Of a stretch of DNA of 64,000 nt, positions 24,355 through 38,049 are shown piece after piece. Below the pieces are notes generated by a model. It ran no database searches. It saw only the letters and a list, made by a program, of their open reading frames with translations, and was not told where the DNA came from. This DNA is from Symbiodinium natans (taxonomy: Eukaryota > Sar > Dinophyceae > Suessiales > Symbiodiniaceae). The stretch is from assembly GCA_905221605.1 (NCBI GenBank), contig CAJNDS010002258.1:136501-200500 (forward strand). Direction: 5' to 3'. The position numbers were made by a program, and so were the translations under genes. The stretch's first letter is position 1. Each line of letters starts with the position of its first letter.

Positions 24355-24680
24355 AAGCTGCGGTGTTCCAAAGGAGGCCGCAGCTGCAAGACATGTGCGC
24401 GGTGCACTGTGCTGCGAGATTGAAAACCGACTACAATTCGGGGACAACTACGCCAGAGCTTCAAAAAAATGGGAAACCTAGGGCCATCTGGGAAGATCCG
24501 CGACGCAGCCCATCATGCTGCAAGCGGCAGAAGGAAATTGAAGAAGCATACAGCACAACAACAATCAAAGACTATCAGAGAGATGTCTACTTCAGGATTT
24601 CGAGGCAAACTTCGAAAGATCGATTTCGAGGGAAACGGAACGTGCTCAAAGCCAAGCCGGGCTCAAAGGTTCTCCAATTC
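24355..24680 (+). repeat. Degenerate dispersed repeat, copy 2
   Basis: Partner of the copy at 7013-7300, with the same order of short conserved blocks but different spacing. A 153-codon plus-strand ORF crosses it (24363-24824), but the other copy has no corresponding ORF, so it is probably not a gene. Confidence 0.4.
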
Positions 24681-24820
24681 GCCGGCATTGGGAAGAGCCT
24701 TTTTTTTCACAAGCGCGGGATGATCAAGTTGTCCAGACATGGCTTATGCATGCAGAGTTCATTTCACTGGCCATTCCCATTACTCCCACCCTGTGGCGGA
24801 AATCAGACATGTGACATCGA

Positions 24821-25780
24821 TTAGGTAGTTGATTCCAAATCTTCAACGACCTTCTCACAAATGGTCTTAAAGCTCTTGCCACGCATCTTGCTCAAGTGCT
24901 CTTGGGCCTTCATGAAATAGTACTCCGGGAATGGAGCCAGCTGGTAGCCATTGGCACCGCCCATGAAAACACCGCAACAGCGTGGAGTTGTCTGCGTGAG
25001 GCTGCAGGGCTTTTTACCCTCCGCATCGTTCTGCAAATAACCCTTGTGGCAGAAAGTGCCTATGAAGTTCGCGTAGGTCACTCCTGGTTTGGCTAGAGGG
25101 TCAGGACAAGAGTAGGCATTCACATCAGCTGGACTACCCATGCATGTGTAAATGGATGTCTTCTCAAGGTATGCAACACCCTTCTTGGCGCTCGAGGTGT
25201 AGGGCGCAGCAGTGATGAAGCCGGCACCAAAGCCACTGATGCAAAGGTTTATCATGTTTCCATCCTTGTTGATCTGCGCTTGCACTTTGTCTCCGAGCGG
25301 GGTGAATGGTGCACGGAGGAAGTCGAGCTGAAAAACACCCGAGTCATACGTGGCTTGTGCGTCGCAGCCAACGCCCAAACTATGATGTGTCTCTTGACAC
25401 TCACCAGCCGCTATGGTCAAGGAAGCGACACAAGCAGATACTGCATCAGCTGTGCTCCCAGGTTCGTAGAACTTCTTGTAGCCAAACTCCATGAAAGCCT
25501 CTGCGATCTGCTCAAAAGTCCACATTCCCCCACCTGGCTTCCACTTTGGGTCGCTGCAGGCAAGGACTTCGTCGTCGATGTCGACATTCGAGACGTCTTT
25601 CATCAGAGTCACCGGATTCCCGCCCTCGCCCAAGCCAGCAGGTGGACCTGGCGCCTCAGAGCGCGCACTGACGGCTTGCAAAGCTGCAAAGGTGTCGTTG
25701 TTCAAACATTCTTCGCAATGAGCGACAAGAATGCCAACAGCCAAACAAGACCAGGAAAACCGTCCCGCCAGGACGCACAT
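24821..25780 (-). CDS. Predicted secreted cysteine-rich protein, unknown family
   Basis: Intact 319-codon ORF without introns, ATG at 25780-25778 and TAA at 24821-24823. Residues 1 to about 22 (charged MCVLAGR start, then the hydrophobic SWSCLAVGILVAHC) look like a signal peptide. The mature part contains about 15 cysteines, including CSDPKWKPGGG, CVASLTIAAGEC, CISGFGAGF, YSCPDPLAKPG and a CC pair at TPRCCGVFMGG. That pattern suggests a disulfide-bonded extracellular or vacuolar protein. No membrane anchor or catalytic motif is recognised. It is the longest intact stop-terminated ORF in the window with clearly protein-like composition. Absence of introns would fit a retrocopy or a normally intron-poor gene; no leader relic was found upstream. 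Function is unknown. Confidence 0.8.
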   Translation of the reverse strand: MCVLAGRFSWSCLAVGILVAHCEECLNNDTFAALQAVSARSEAPGPPAGLGEGGNPVTLMKDVSNVDIDDEVLACSDPKWKPGGGMWTFEQIAEAFMEFGYKKFYEPGSTADAVSACVASLTIAAGECQETHHSLGVGCDAQATYDSGVFQLDFLRAPFTPLGDKVQAQINKDGNMINLCISGFGAGFITAAPYTSSAKKGVAYLEKTSIYTCMGSPADVNAYSCPDPLAKPGVTYANFIGTFCHKGYLQNDAEGKKPCSLTQTTPRCCGVFMGGANGYQLAPFPEYYFMKAQEHLSKMRGKSFKTICEKVVEDLESTT

Positions 25781-25799
25781 GGAGACAAATGAGGAGAGT

Positions 25800-28700
25800 T
25801 GTTGCGTAATCTAATGTCACCGGAGCCAACAATGGCAACACACATGCAAGCACATCTCGTTCGGTGCACTTCGAGGTGGAACAGGAATCTTCAGACAAAC
25901 ACTCGCCATTGTCGCTCCTTGATGCCTTGCTTTTTGCTTTGTAAGAAGTCAAGTCATGGTTGGAAGATATCACATTGACAAAAGCAAATCGGCAATGTCC
26001 TTCAGGCTAGGGCCCCTTCTCGCTTCCTGATGATCCTTCGAGTGTGGTCCATTGATGAGCCGCGCTTGGAGCGAAGGAACAAAGGCGATGAGTCTAAGCC
26101 ATCGACTTGAACCTCAAACTCAGGGGTTGTTTATGTGTGCTAAGAAGATGCCAGAAGACTGCGACTGCCCTGGTAAGACGACCCGGAGATTCAAGATAAA
26201 CAGGGTGCTTCGACTGCGGAGCATTCCAAGCGGGCGTCTTCATCAACATCCCTCAGCAAGAGCCTGTCTTCATCCCATTACCGAACCATGCCCGAACTTC
26301 TCTCATCTGAAACATGTTCGACGCTATTTCTCCTGACTTTATCCTTCTGCCTTATCTTTCGCATCTCCTCTACCGCCGGAACAGTGTTAAAGGCTGAACA
26401 CTCAACAGTCAAACCTTCATGTCTCCGAACGATTGATTTTCAAGAGGGCCAATTGCCAGAGGGTCCGCCAGCGAGTGGGCGTACCACGCTCCATTCGCTC
26501 GCAAACAGGATTACACAGTCCCGTGCACTCACAGGACCTCGATGGCGCAGATGCCCGACGCTGTGCATCAGAATGCCTCAAAACTTCTGGACACGCACTC
26601 CGCTTGCGACGGCGGCCTCAGTTGCACTAAAAAATCACGCAAATCCTACGCCTGCAATGCGGGAAGTCTGTGAGCAAACCAAAAGCAAAGACAAAGCACG
26701 CCCGAAAGATTGAAAGAGGCGTCACTTGGCTGTGAGCTTCGCTTTAGTTGCATCAGCCAGTAAGACAAGCATCAAAACCTTCCTGTCAGAGAGTATGTCC
26801 CAGGCAGACTTGTCGCCGATGTCGCAGTGCTCGGCTTCCTGGGCACAAGCATATTTTCTTCCTGGGCAGGCATGCAGATGCAGATGTGCAGTCTTCAAAG
26901 CACACATAATTTCACCTCTTGGTCAACTCATGCAGAAGCTTCAGTGCCGCATTACTGGCGGGGCTTCGTCATGGGGTTCTCATATGCCAAGCTCAACACT
27001 TCAGGTCTGAATCTTGTAGCTTCCTGCCGAACATGAGATGGCAGTGCGGAGGGAAGACCGAGGAGGCCAGGACCACGCGGGTCCAACAGAAACAGTCCAC
27101 GGACACGGACGCCTGCTGCTTGCAACCACATCACCAGGCTGGATGATGGCAAAGCACCCAGGCTCCAGCCACCAAGAATCAAGTCTTCCGCACAAGTCTG
27201 GAGAGCACACTGGCAGATTAGACACACAGCTGGCTGCAGGACACACACCCTCCTTGCATCAGTAGGTCTAATGTCCATGGTGAACATATCTCTGCAGCAA
27301 CATACATTGCCAGAGCTAGAAAGGGACCTTCACACTCTGTTCTCTGGATGAGATTGCCGAGTGACCCCTTGCGGATTCCTCCGGAAAGAGCTAGCAGCCG
27401 CACGTGATGGCTGCGTCTTGCCGAGCATGCTTTTGGGCACCATGCCTGGCGCACGAGCATTGTCCCAGAAATTCCGCCGGCTCTGCCTGTGTGCCTTAGG
27501 AAGAGACTCACGAAGTAGCAAGGACTCGCGTGACCCTTGTTGAGCATGATCTGCCCCTTGTCACTGTCGATGTGTGAGAGATGCGCATTGACGGTGTCGG
27601 CCGAGATAATCGGCCCGATCGGCGTGCTGCATTCCAAAATGGAAAGCGAACGGCTGCTGCTGACACGAGGAGGGTCGTGTCCACTAAACATCCTCCCACC
27701 TCGGCTGCAAGGCCTGGACGGCTTGTGACATGGAGACTTTGCTGAGTCATCTGCCACCAGCCTCACCCGCTCGTTGGCTCATGGTGGAGAAGACCTTCTG
27801 AGAGGGCAGAACAGATTCTGAGCGGCAGCGTTTATCATGTTTATTGCTGAGGACCACCTGCACATCACGACAGCTCCAAGACAGCTAGTTGCAGATCACG
27901 GCGCACACGCAACTCCCTGACTTAGCAAGGCAGCCGCCTCGCAGCTTCGCATGTTTCATTCTGCGCTCACTGAACTATCAACTGGGCTGTTTGCCTCTGA
28001 AGCATTCCTTCTCTATGCCTAGTTGCACCAGCCACTTCAAGTTCACGTAACCAAGCTGGAGCCCCTTGCGCTTGTCCCGACTGGTGACGATCGTGTGCAT
28101 CGTTCGGCTAAGGGCAAGCGCACAAGGCCCATGAAGGGATCGCATGTCGCACACATGCGCTCTAACGCTCTTTAGCCCCATCATCGGCTGGCTGTCACAC
28201 TGCGGTGTGCATTGGCCGTTTCGCGGTTGGGGCTTCGGGCTTCGCATGGCTTCACAACGTTTTAAGGTTCAGCTCGAAACGTCGCTGGTTCTCTGCACAA
28301 AGCAGCATTGCATTCGGGAGATAGTAAATGACCCAAGGACTCGGGGCCAGCTTGGCACAGGCTTTGTGAAAAGCTAAACCGATACAGAAAACGATGTGCA
28401 TCCTCCGTCTCTGCACGCACTTATCGCGACCGGACACGCATGTGCACCTGGCGTGGTCGGGCAAGGCCATCATGGTTGTCTGAAGCACTTCCGGACGCTG
28501 TGTGCAGGGTGGGGAAAAGGACCCTCTGCCCTCGGGCCCCCAGACACAAACACAAGGGGGCGGCTCAGCCCAGCAATTTGCCCTGCTTTGGAGGAAGCTC
28601 GACATCTACAAGTCTTTCAGGGAGCTTCCGGTTCTGGAGCGTGGCAGGTCGCTGTGTGCGCGTGCTGTTTTGCTAAAGGCATGACGGCAACAGCCGTCTT

Positions 28701-31700
28701 TGCAGCAGAACCGGTCGATATACATTTTTCAATGACCAGGATTTGAGGTTTCTGAACAGGTGTCTTAGCTGATTTAGCTGAGCTTGTTCCCTGGGCGGCG
28801 TGGCGCTATGCAACGCAAACCGCAACACAAAAGGACCACTGCATCTTCGGCTTGGGTTCAAGGGGAGCCAACAAGTTGTTCGCTAACACCCGGATGCTCT
28901 CAGCATACCCTAAACCCTAAACCCGAAAGCCAAAGATAACCAAAGGTCATCAGCAGCGCCGATCGCTGCACCATCTGCACGATGCAAAGAGGCGGCGGAG
29001 CGCTGCTGGTTTCAGTCTGGACTGGCAGGAGGCACAGGGCTTCAAGGCTCACCACGACACGCACCAACGCTTCCTCGGCAAATCATGAGATACTGCATCT
29101 GTCGAACCGCCTTCCGGCGGCGACTGCAGCGGTTGACTGGTGGAATTAGTCGGCTTGATACAAGCGCCTGCTTCCATTGGACCCTCACCACCATAGGCCG
29201 CGCTGCGGGGGAGAGCTCACTTTTCACTTGCAACCTTTGAACTTCAACTCCCAGAATACAATACCAAAGCCTCACGGCCAAGGATCACGCCCATGGCCTC
29301 CCGACTCGGAAACTGCACCTCCCTGGGACAGCTCAAGCTTCTCGGCGCCCCAGGTTTTCACAAATGAGCCCAATCAGCTCAGTTCAGGTCGCGTTCACGA
29401 CTTGCATCTTACAAGTTGTTGCGCTTCCACCGCGCGTGGCACACACACGCGGAGCCCTTGGTCATGGCAGGCCAGCTGCCTGTGATGCGGGCCGCGGGCA
29501 TTATGCCCACAGTGCAGGCACGAGCCAAGGAAGCCTCTTCTGGCAAAAGGCATACGTGGCCCTGAGAACCATTGATGCTTGGCACCGGAAGAAAGCTGTC
29601 AAGCAGTTCAACTTCAACTGCGGCCGCAGAACGGAGTGGAGGGGCTTCAGCTGCTTCAGCAGTCGAGCGCCAGCCTTTTCCATGGTTCCTTGCATTGCCA
29701 GAGATTGGCCTGCCAAAGTAAACAGCCTCTCGATGTCCTTGGGAAGAAAGCCCAATAGCACCACCCAGAGCTCTTCCAGGTGCCCTGACAAGCGCAACAA
29801 GCTCCCGCACCCAGATGATGACACATGTCGAGAAGCCAAGTCCTGTGAGTAGTGCAGTATGCCGGATGCCTTTCTCAGGAAGGTCATAGAACTTTCTGCT
29901 GGTAACCCTGCAAACGGCACGGTCACAAAGTTAGATGTAATGGGAATGCTCATTCTGACCAACAGACCCCTGTAAATTTTGACTGTCCAACCCTGACTCG
30001 AAGGCCAGACGGATCCAACTGAACGACTTGATGGCCCGCTTCCATGCATTGTGGCAGGGTGGCGAAGCTGGCTACATAAAACCGCTTAGTCGAGGCTTTG
30101 CGCACAGCTGCAAGATTGGCAAATGAAACAGCTCTACCTCATCGGTTCACACGCTTTGGCAGAAGTAGCTGACAAGAATCTGGACAACCCATACCAAACG
30201 TGGGCCACTAGTCGTGGTCCCATGTGTTGCGGAATCCCTCTTCCCCGGCTAAGAGGCCCGATGGGCACGTTTCCACTTGCTTCCACTGGCTCAAGCGCCA
30301 CAAGCCTGACTTTGTATGCAAAGCACAGCAAGTAGAGACAGATTGCCATCCGGCAGGCTTCCAGTTCGCCCTGAGAAGCCTCACCAGATCTCGCAAGGAC
30401 ACAGTTCCTGTCTCCTGGGGATAGGGAGGGGGGCATGTGGATGCTTCGCTTCAGCGCGTTTCAGGCGGTCTGGCACACTTACAGGGCCACAGAGGTGCTC
30501 CTTTTCTTTCCTTTCGGTTGCGTGAAGAGAGAGCTAGGGAGAAGTCTCACAGAGACGCGACACGTCACGACCCGGAGGAGAGTCGAAGTAAAGCATCACC
30601 AAGGCGGCCAGCCTCTCCGAAAGGAAGACCCAAAGTGCCAAATTTGCAAAGCTGCGGCTGTGTTGCGAAGCAAAGCAAGATCGAGTCTTGCAATTTGTAA
30701 GCCGTGGAACCCAGGAGAAAGGGGGCCAGGTCAGCAAAACCTCTGGCAGATCTCGTGGGTGGAGGATATGACAGGGAATACCCGTATAATGGCAGGCAGC
30801 GTGAGTCGACCGAGAGGTTTAGGGCTTAGCGGAGTTAAGCGGTTTTTGAGGATCTCAGTCTGAGTGCAGCTTCAGCAGTGCCTGTTGGCAGCCTGATTGC
30901 TGGATAGCTCACGGGGGCCATGAGTCTCACCTGCTGGGAGCCAGCCAGCAAGCAGCTGTCTTGCCAACTTGTCAATGCAAGGGCCGGCGCACGAGGTGAA
31001 AGAGTCTTGCAGGCTTTACGCCAGACGGACTGAAGCCTGCTGCGAGCGTCGCGGACGAGGCCGAATTCGCCACACCGGGAAGCTCACAACGATGAGAGCA
31101 CTCGGTTGGATGGTTGCGTGAGTGGTCACAGGCAGAAAATGCCAACTCTGCCTCACTCTGCAAGGTTACTGCTGGGGGATGCTGCGCAGCTTAGACACTG
31201 CAAACTGCAAACGCAAGCTACTTCACCGTGGCTGGCGAGAGCATCTGCGCAGCTCGGCTCAGCGCCAGACGCATCTCGAGGACATCGATCCAGCACCCGC
31301 TTCACATGCCCTGTGAAACCTTAAGGCTTGCAACAGACCTGCGACCGGTGCGACTCGTGAAATTCGCGTTCAGGCACCTAGGGCCTGACCTAGGGCGCTT
31401 TGCAAACCGACTCCCCATTTGCAAAGGTTGTTCTCGGTCAGCATGGTCAACAGGCAGGCAAGTAGCAGAAGCGCAGACTTCCACACTCAAATCTAGGTCT
31501 TGTAGTCAGCAGGCTCAACAAACTCCTGCGCACAGTGCTCTTCACACATATCTGGTTAAAGAATTAGCACGCGTGTAGCACCAAACCCTTACAAGAATGG
31601 CCCGTCTACTCCTTCAAGAAAACCCCAATCCTAGTGCCCGAGGGCCACCGACTGCACATCAGGTCTGTATCGCAGCGTGCGAACCACCACGAGCTGGCAG

Positions 31701-34700
31701 CCACGGAGCTCGCGGAAAACCAAGCAGTCCCTGCCTCTCCCTGCCTGAGCCCTGAGCGCACATCACTTGTGGGCAAAGAGCTGCAGACCCAGTGGTATAT
31801 CGCTGCTGATGCTGCAAATCATCTTGGCGTTGGGAGAAGTCAGATGTAGGCTATGCTTCTTCAACATCTTCCTAACTATAGGACTTGCCTTCTGCTGCCT
31901 TGCACTTCCAGCGAGCGCACTCTGACGACGACGGAATATGAGGCATGGGCGAACCGGTGAACGTCTAGCTTCGGAAACACCAGCTTCGCAGTGCACAGAT
32001 GACCAACACAAGCAGTACAGAAGCTCAGCGAGCCTGGCCAGCATTATGGCAGCAGAAGGTGTGATTTTCTCAACCTTGCGATGGAGCCAGCCGTGTTCAA
32101 GAAGTGAGAGCATTGCGGCCTTTTTTGAGCATGCGCCCAACACCATTGGCCGGTCAAATTGGCCGGAATGGTCTTGAGTTTTTAGGGCTTTTCGGCTTGA
32201 CGTGCTCGAGGGGTCGGAGGGCTGAAATGGCTTAGAGCTTGCATGCTGCCAGCTACCACGCAATAACGATGAACACAATGTGCCCACTCAAGCGGGCAAA
32301 CCCGGCATCTGCAAAACTGCGTTCAGTCGAATCATGTACACGCCACAGGGCATGAAGGAAAGGGTTGTGTCGGCAGCTCATCGCGATCTCTCATGTGTCA
32401 CGTCAGACAAACAGAGCGATGACCCGCAGCTTCCGTGGTGTTTTGACAAGCTTTGAGAGGCCACCCTCGTCGCCATCATCGCATGATTTGAGAACTCTGA
32501 GACTCTCAGAAGAGCGAAGCCTGCCATCATTGAGATGCAGCTGAGATCGAGGTGTTTAATGCTCAGCGTAATGCACAAGGATGGTGGCGACCGCCGCCCA
32601 ATACATGCACAGTAGTGTGCAAACCACACAAGCGTAACCGGAGCGTCAAGCTGGTCGAATCATTGCAGGATCCGCCGCATTGCAACGCACTGTAATGCTA
32701 GCGTACTATGGTCGGGGCAACACAGACGGGTTTGGATTGTGGCAGCTGCAGCTTTCATTGATGGGCCAAGCGAGAAGCCAGTCAAGCTTACCAAGTGTTC
32801 ACTGCGTGCTGCCTCGCTCCTACGTGGTTCTGAGTTTTCATGCAGTGTGCTCAGCGAACATCATGCATGGGCGGCTGGAGATCCAGAGTCACCTGCTTGC
32901 AACAATCCTTGCTGCAAGCAGCATTGAAGAAGCTTCGAGTTGGACACAGAGATGGCTCTGCAAGGCGGTTCGGCCGTCCTCAGTGCAGCAAGATGAAGCA
33001 AGTGCTGTGTTCGACTGATGATCACAGACATGCCTTGTAGCGCCAGAGCAGCTGACCGACTAAATCCAGTGTTTCTACCTCCGGCCGGTGCTGTGATGCC
33101 AAGTCTCAACCGGCCGTGGCTTCAGTGGTGACCAGCGCATGGCGAAAAGTGGCATCCCTGCAAGACGCCTTGGATTGTGGCGCATGGCACTTACGAATTG
33201 CGGCATACTTTACACAATGTTGGCTCTACAGTACAGATTGACCGTCAAGACATCGCGACCCAAAACTTCCCAAACCAAAAACAATCCCCCTGAATCACAT
33301 GACACATCACCACTGAGCCACCAAATTTTTGACAGGCAACCACTGGAACATGGAAAAACTCGCGGCAAATTACCGGTTCCCTGCTCAAGCCAAGCCCGCA
33401 AGCCCAAGAACACCACCAAGCTCATCTCAAGCACAAGACCTGAAACGAACTCAAGCTCAAACACCAAGTGTGAGTAATGAAATCACCGCTTTGAGCCGCC
33501 ATCCCAAGACGATCTACATATTGTAACTTGTCGAAAACCTTCAATTACGTCTTCGGGGCTTCGTTTTGCTTGGGCCCCAGCCTTGCCGGGACGCGCAGGG
33601 GCTTCGCGACACTGGCAGTAAATGCGATCCGTCGCAGATGCACATGTCATGAACCTGAATATGGTCATAGCTTTCTTCGCTCCGTTCAAAGCTTGCTGCG
33701 GGGAGACGTTCTTGTCGGGACGCGTGGGAAATGTTCGAAGTAAGCCCCATGCCAGGTGATTTGACTGAAAAACGGCGCCCCGGACACGGACTCATGAACC
33801 GGAAGAAGAAAACACGCGTCGAACCTGCTTGGAAGAATAGTTTCCAAGCCTGCCTCTTGGAAACATCTGAAGAACTTGCATCAATCAAAAGCCACCATTA
33901 GCCACAAGACATGCAAAACATGCGAAACATGCGAAACACGCGCTACATTTGTTGCTTTCGCTTCCAAACAGCATGTTCTCAGTAAAGGAGGGCCTGCAAA
34001 AACCATTCGAGCGGTTGTCCGTCGGGGCATGTCGGGGCCCATGGGGGCACCGTACATGGATCCATCGTCGGGGGCGATGTGGGTACCCGACATTGGGTGG
34101 GTGGTGGGTACCGGGCACCTAAACCCAAACGCCCCAAACTCCAAAACCTAACAGGATCTAACAGCAAAAAAGGGACTCCTCTCTCATTCCCACAACACTT
34201 CTGCACAACGCTTTTTCTCTCGGGGCCCAGCTGTGCGGCAAACTTCCGAGGAGGCGCCGGAGATCCCAAGTGGCCTGCAGGAGGCCTCGCATCTTTGGGA
34301 GCTCCTGGCCTGGAGTCTTCAGGACCCCCGCGCCTCTGAAACCAGGGGCTTCTGCCTCCAGCAAAAATCTCAGGCCTTCAGGCAGCTTCGGATCCTCCGA
34401 AATCTTGGGTTGGCACAGCGGCACGCCTCACTGATGTCTCTGCGCCAGGTCCCACGGTAAAGACGCCACATGAGCACCGGGGCGTCCGAAGAGCACGCGC
34501 ACCTCCCACCGCTGGAGAGGCACCGCCGGTGCTGCCAACACCGTCGCACCCCTGCAGCCCCCTTGGCCCTCGCGGGCTCAGCAATAGCCGAAACGCGCAT
34601 GCCGCTCCTGCCACTCCTTATCGCCAGAAGCCGCGCCGCCGAAGGAGGCCCACGGGAAAGAACGATCACATCACAGCCCGGGGCTGCCTGGGGCTATGGG

Positions 34701-37300
34701 TGCTAAGCTGGGGCTAGGAGCCCACACGCTAAATCCTGAGCTTAAGACCCCAAAATCCCTCAAAACCCTTCAACCCTGAGCCCAAAAGCTATACGAGTAG
34801 GCACGAAGTGTCCTGGAGTAAAGCCCTGTGCGTGGGCCTGAGAAACAGGCAAGTGCCCCGAATCTTCGGTACTTCCGTGACCGCAGCCCTGGAGCACGGA
34901 TGACCGGTTACTCATCAATCTACCTGGGCACCCCATCATACTGCACAGCCTTTTTGGGGGGTCATGCCCTGTAGATACTGTGGATACGGCCCAGGCCTGC
35001 TGCCTCCGACCTGAGCCATCCTAAACACCATGCACCTCCGCGTTGGGAAAGATCCATGAAACTGGAGGCGGAGGGCCTCTCCCTGTCCAAGCCAGGAGTT
35101 GAGGGTAGAGGCTCTGCAGTTCAGAGAGCACCGGCCCGAGCAGAGCGCGGATTCTTCTGCTTTTGCGATGCTGGCCGACGTGTGGCATGAACTGGAAGAC
35201 TGGAGCTTCACAAAGTTCGCGAAGGCTTCGACGGAAGCGGTGGCACATGATCGGTGTACCTGCGACATGAGACCACGAAGCGCGTTGCACGCGGCCATAA
35301 TATGGTCTGATGCCACGCGGCCTCCACCCGGCAAGGACCAGAGCTGCTCAGGCAGCTGCAATCCCACGAGCCATGCGTGCAGCACCCATCTGATGCGACA
35401 TGTGTCCGCGCCGCTGCGCCGCTACTGCGCCGCTACGCCGCGAGCCCGCTCGCTCTCCTGCAAGCGCCGCAGGAGCACCAGGGCACCGCTTCGGAGCAGC
35501 GGCAAAGGAGTTCACACGAAGGGGAATCGAGACAGACACCTGGTGATGTGATGCGCGGAGTGCGAAGCGGAACAACGCAGCCGCACCATGAGGCACGCAG
35601 CAACGAAGCACGAAGCGAAACGTCTGCGAACTGAGCAAAGCCGTTTGGCGGGCGCCCGTAGCACCTGCAGTACGATGCTGGCTGCGCTTTGGCGCGAGCT
35701 GGAAGACTGGAGCTTCACAATGTTCACGACGGCCTTGTTGCACAGCTTGTTCCCTCTTTGTGAGCAAACGAACGGATCCCCGAAGTTCTGGAGCCCTGGA
35801 GCCCACTCTCAAACTCCCAAGTCCATGAAGTCGCAAGTGCACAGGGCCTTACAGGGCCTCCAGAGCGCTTCGGAATGTAGCTCAGCTCACTAAAAGCTCT
35901 AAAGGCTCCCCAGACGAAGGCTTCGCAGGGCCAGGTTTACTCGGGCTATGTTGATGCAAGTCTTGAGCCCTCCAGTCAGTCGAAAGGTCGAGCGCCCGCA
36001 AGGCCGCTCCCAGTCTTTATCCAGCGGGTCGCGGTGTCGTCGAGGGCTTAGGGAACCTTCTTAGGGGGTACCCAACCGGCGGCGAAGCTCAAGACCCATA
36101 GTCCCAGAACCATCAGTGACAGGAGGCAAATATGCCAGCGAGGTTTGACTTTCAATCAGCTCACCGAGGCCGGTCCTGAGACGTGACAAAGAGAAAGAAG
36201 AGGATGAAGAGCAACCCTGCGATGTGCCCGCATGCTGCGCGCGCATTGAGGAAACACAGCCCGAATCTTGAACCAAACACTCCCCGTCCATGTACACGGC
36301 AAGGATTACTTCGCGAAACTTCTCAGGGACGGCATGTCTTCGTGTCATCTCAGGTCCATGGACCGGCTTAGGAAGCAAGCAGGGGCACGAGCTGCATGCT
36401 TTAACTTTAACAGAGGGGCCCTGAGCGGCGCCCCAAAATTCATTGTTCACTGGATGTTGCGCCACATACATGTCGGGCATCGCGTTCTTCCAGCACGGCT
36501 TCAAGGGTAAAGCGTTCGGTTGGGGCCCTCTCGCTTTCCGAGGACCCATGCAAAGCCGGAATGCATGCAACATCAAGACAAGGTTGGATTTACACAACCT
36601 CTGTCCGATGCTCACATGATAGGCGCACCTGGAGAATGCAGTGACGAAGCACGTTGCACACAGCCGTGTGGTCTGATGCCAGGTGGCCTCAGCCTTCGTT
36701 GCATGTGCAGGCGTAGATCCCAGGAATTCCCAGGAGCTGTCCTGATCACGTTCTTTCCTGGGAGCACCTTGATGCCGCCTTCAGGCTGCGACCACGGGAA
36801 CGGAAGCCGTGTGGCATGCTGTGCTGCTGTACTTACACTAGCCCAATGCGCCGCATCTGTCTTCGTGCACAGAGATGCTCAAAACCCACAGTGAGAATGA
36901 AGCTTTTGGCTCCAACAGTCCAACTTTAGAAGTGCAACGATGCCTGCTTTTACGCTACCTGACCTTTGCGGAAGAACAAGATGCTTTTGCATAATGAGAT
37001 GATTGGACTCCCGCAGTCGACATGCAAGAACTCCTCTGCAGCTCTGCGGTGGCGAATTAAGTCGGCATGCCTGGGTTTACGAGGTTTGGGGATTCTCAGG
37101 GCCTCGGAGCTCTTTACAGCCGGGAGGGCCCAGTCAGGCCCAGGCAAGGGAGGTCGAGCCCCCACAAGGCCCCCTCCACGGCTGCACAAGGCTAATCCTG
37201 TCCTGAGAGTTGCGGTGGGCTCGGTCGCCTCTCGGGTCCCAAAAATGGATGTTTCGTCTGCGCAATAAAACTCACTGATGCCCCACGGTGTCTAAGGTGG
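25800..37300. other. Long non-coding stretch, no supportable gene
   Basis: About 11.5 kb without a convincing gene. Visible items are a ~70-bp duplication (CTGGAAGACTGGAGCTTCACAA with flanks, at about 35160 and 35675) and a short ACATGCGAA repeat at about 33905-33945. Minus-strand ORFs of up to 184 codons (29501-30049, 36061-36615) show no domain. Confidence 0.4.
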
Positions 37301-37378
37301 GGATGGGGGGAGAGTGGAGGGGACGTGGCTTCGGGTGTGAGAGTCATCGGGTAAGGCTGCAGAACTTGAGTCATCCGG

Positions 37379-37875
37379 TGTCTTGCTTGGGAGAAGCCTA
37401 AAACTGGCATGTCTTGATCCAGCTCAGAAGAAATCGAAACCGGATTCTTCACGGATTTAGGGTTTAGGGTTTTTATCGTTTGAAGGGTCTTTCAAGCTGC
37501 AGAACGGTTGCCAAGACGGTCGGGCAAAATCTGCAGGTCTGTGAGCATGAGAAACCCAAACCCGACACACGCAGACCCGCAGAACACATTTACCATGCAC
37601 GGCTTCTCCTGGCGTCAGCCAAAAAATTGAAGACCGAGAAGATTCCCTCCCAAACACAGACGAAGACCTTTTTGGGGGAAGATTTGGGTCAGGCAGTTTG
37701 GCGTGGGTTCCGAGTATTTGGTGGTGTCAGGGTTCGGGGATGTATGTTCTGGTTCCCATCTTGCATGGCTTATGCTGCTTCTGAGCTGACTTGGGCCATG
37801 CGCTGGATGAGGGCATGCCTCAAACTTCTGGCACACCTGCAAAAGCGTGTGAAGGCAGCTGTGCTGAGGCGCATC
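37379..37875. repeat. ~490-bp direct repeat, left copy
   Basis: Nearly the same as 38566-39053 in the same orientation, sharing words such as GGTTGCCAAGACGGTCGGGC and GAAGATTTGGGTCAGGCAGT, with scattered substitutions and small indels. An integrase fragment lies between the copies, so these may be terminal repeats of an internally deleted LTR element, or a segmental duplication that later received an insertion. Confidence 0.85.
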
Positions 37876-38049
37876 TGGGGGAGGGGCATGGCTTCGGGTG
37901 TGAGAGTCATCGCCCTAAACCAAACCTAGCTTGGCCACAAGCGGATAGGCTGGGCGATGATAGGAGTGTCCGGTTAGGACGGGGCGGTAGTGATATTCCG
38001 GGTTAGTAACATACCTAATATCAAACTACCTCGCCGCTAACCTATGTTC

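Noticed and set aside
29409-30049. Minus-strand ORFs of 133 and 182 codons with leucine-rich helical stretches
   Set aside because: No recognised domain, overlapping alternatives on both strands and no splice context. Possible decayed exon, but not supportable.
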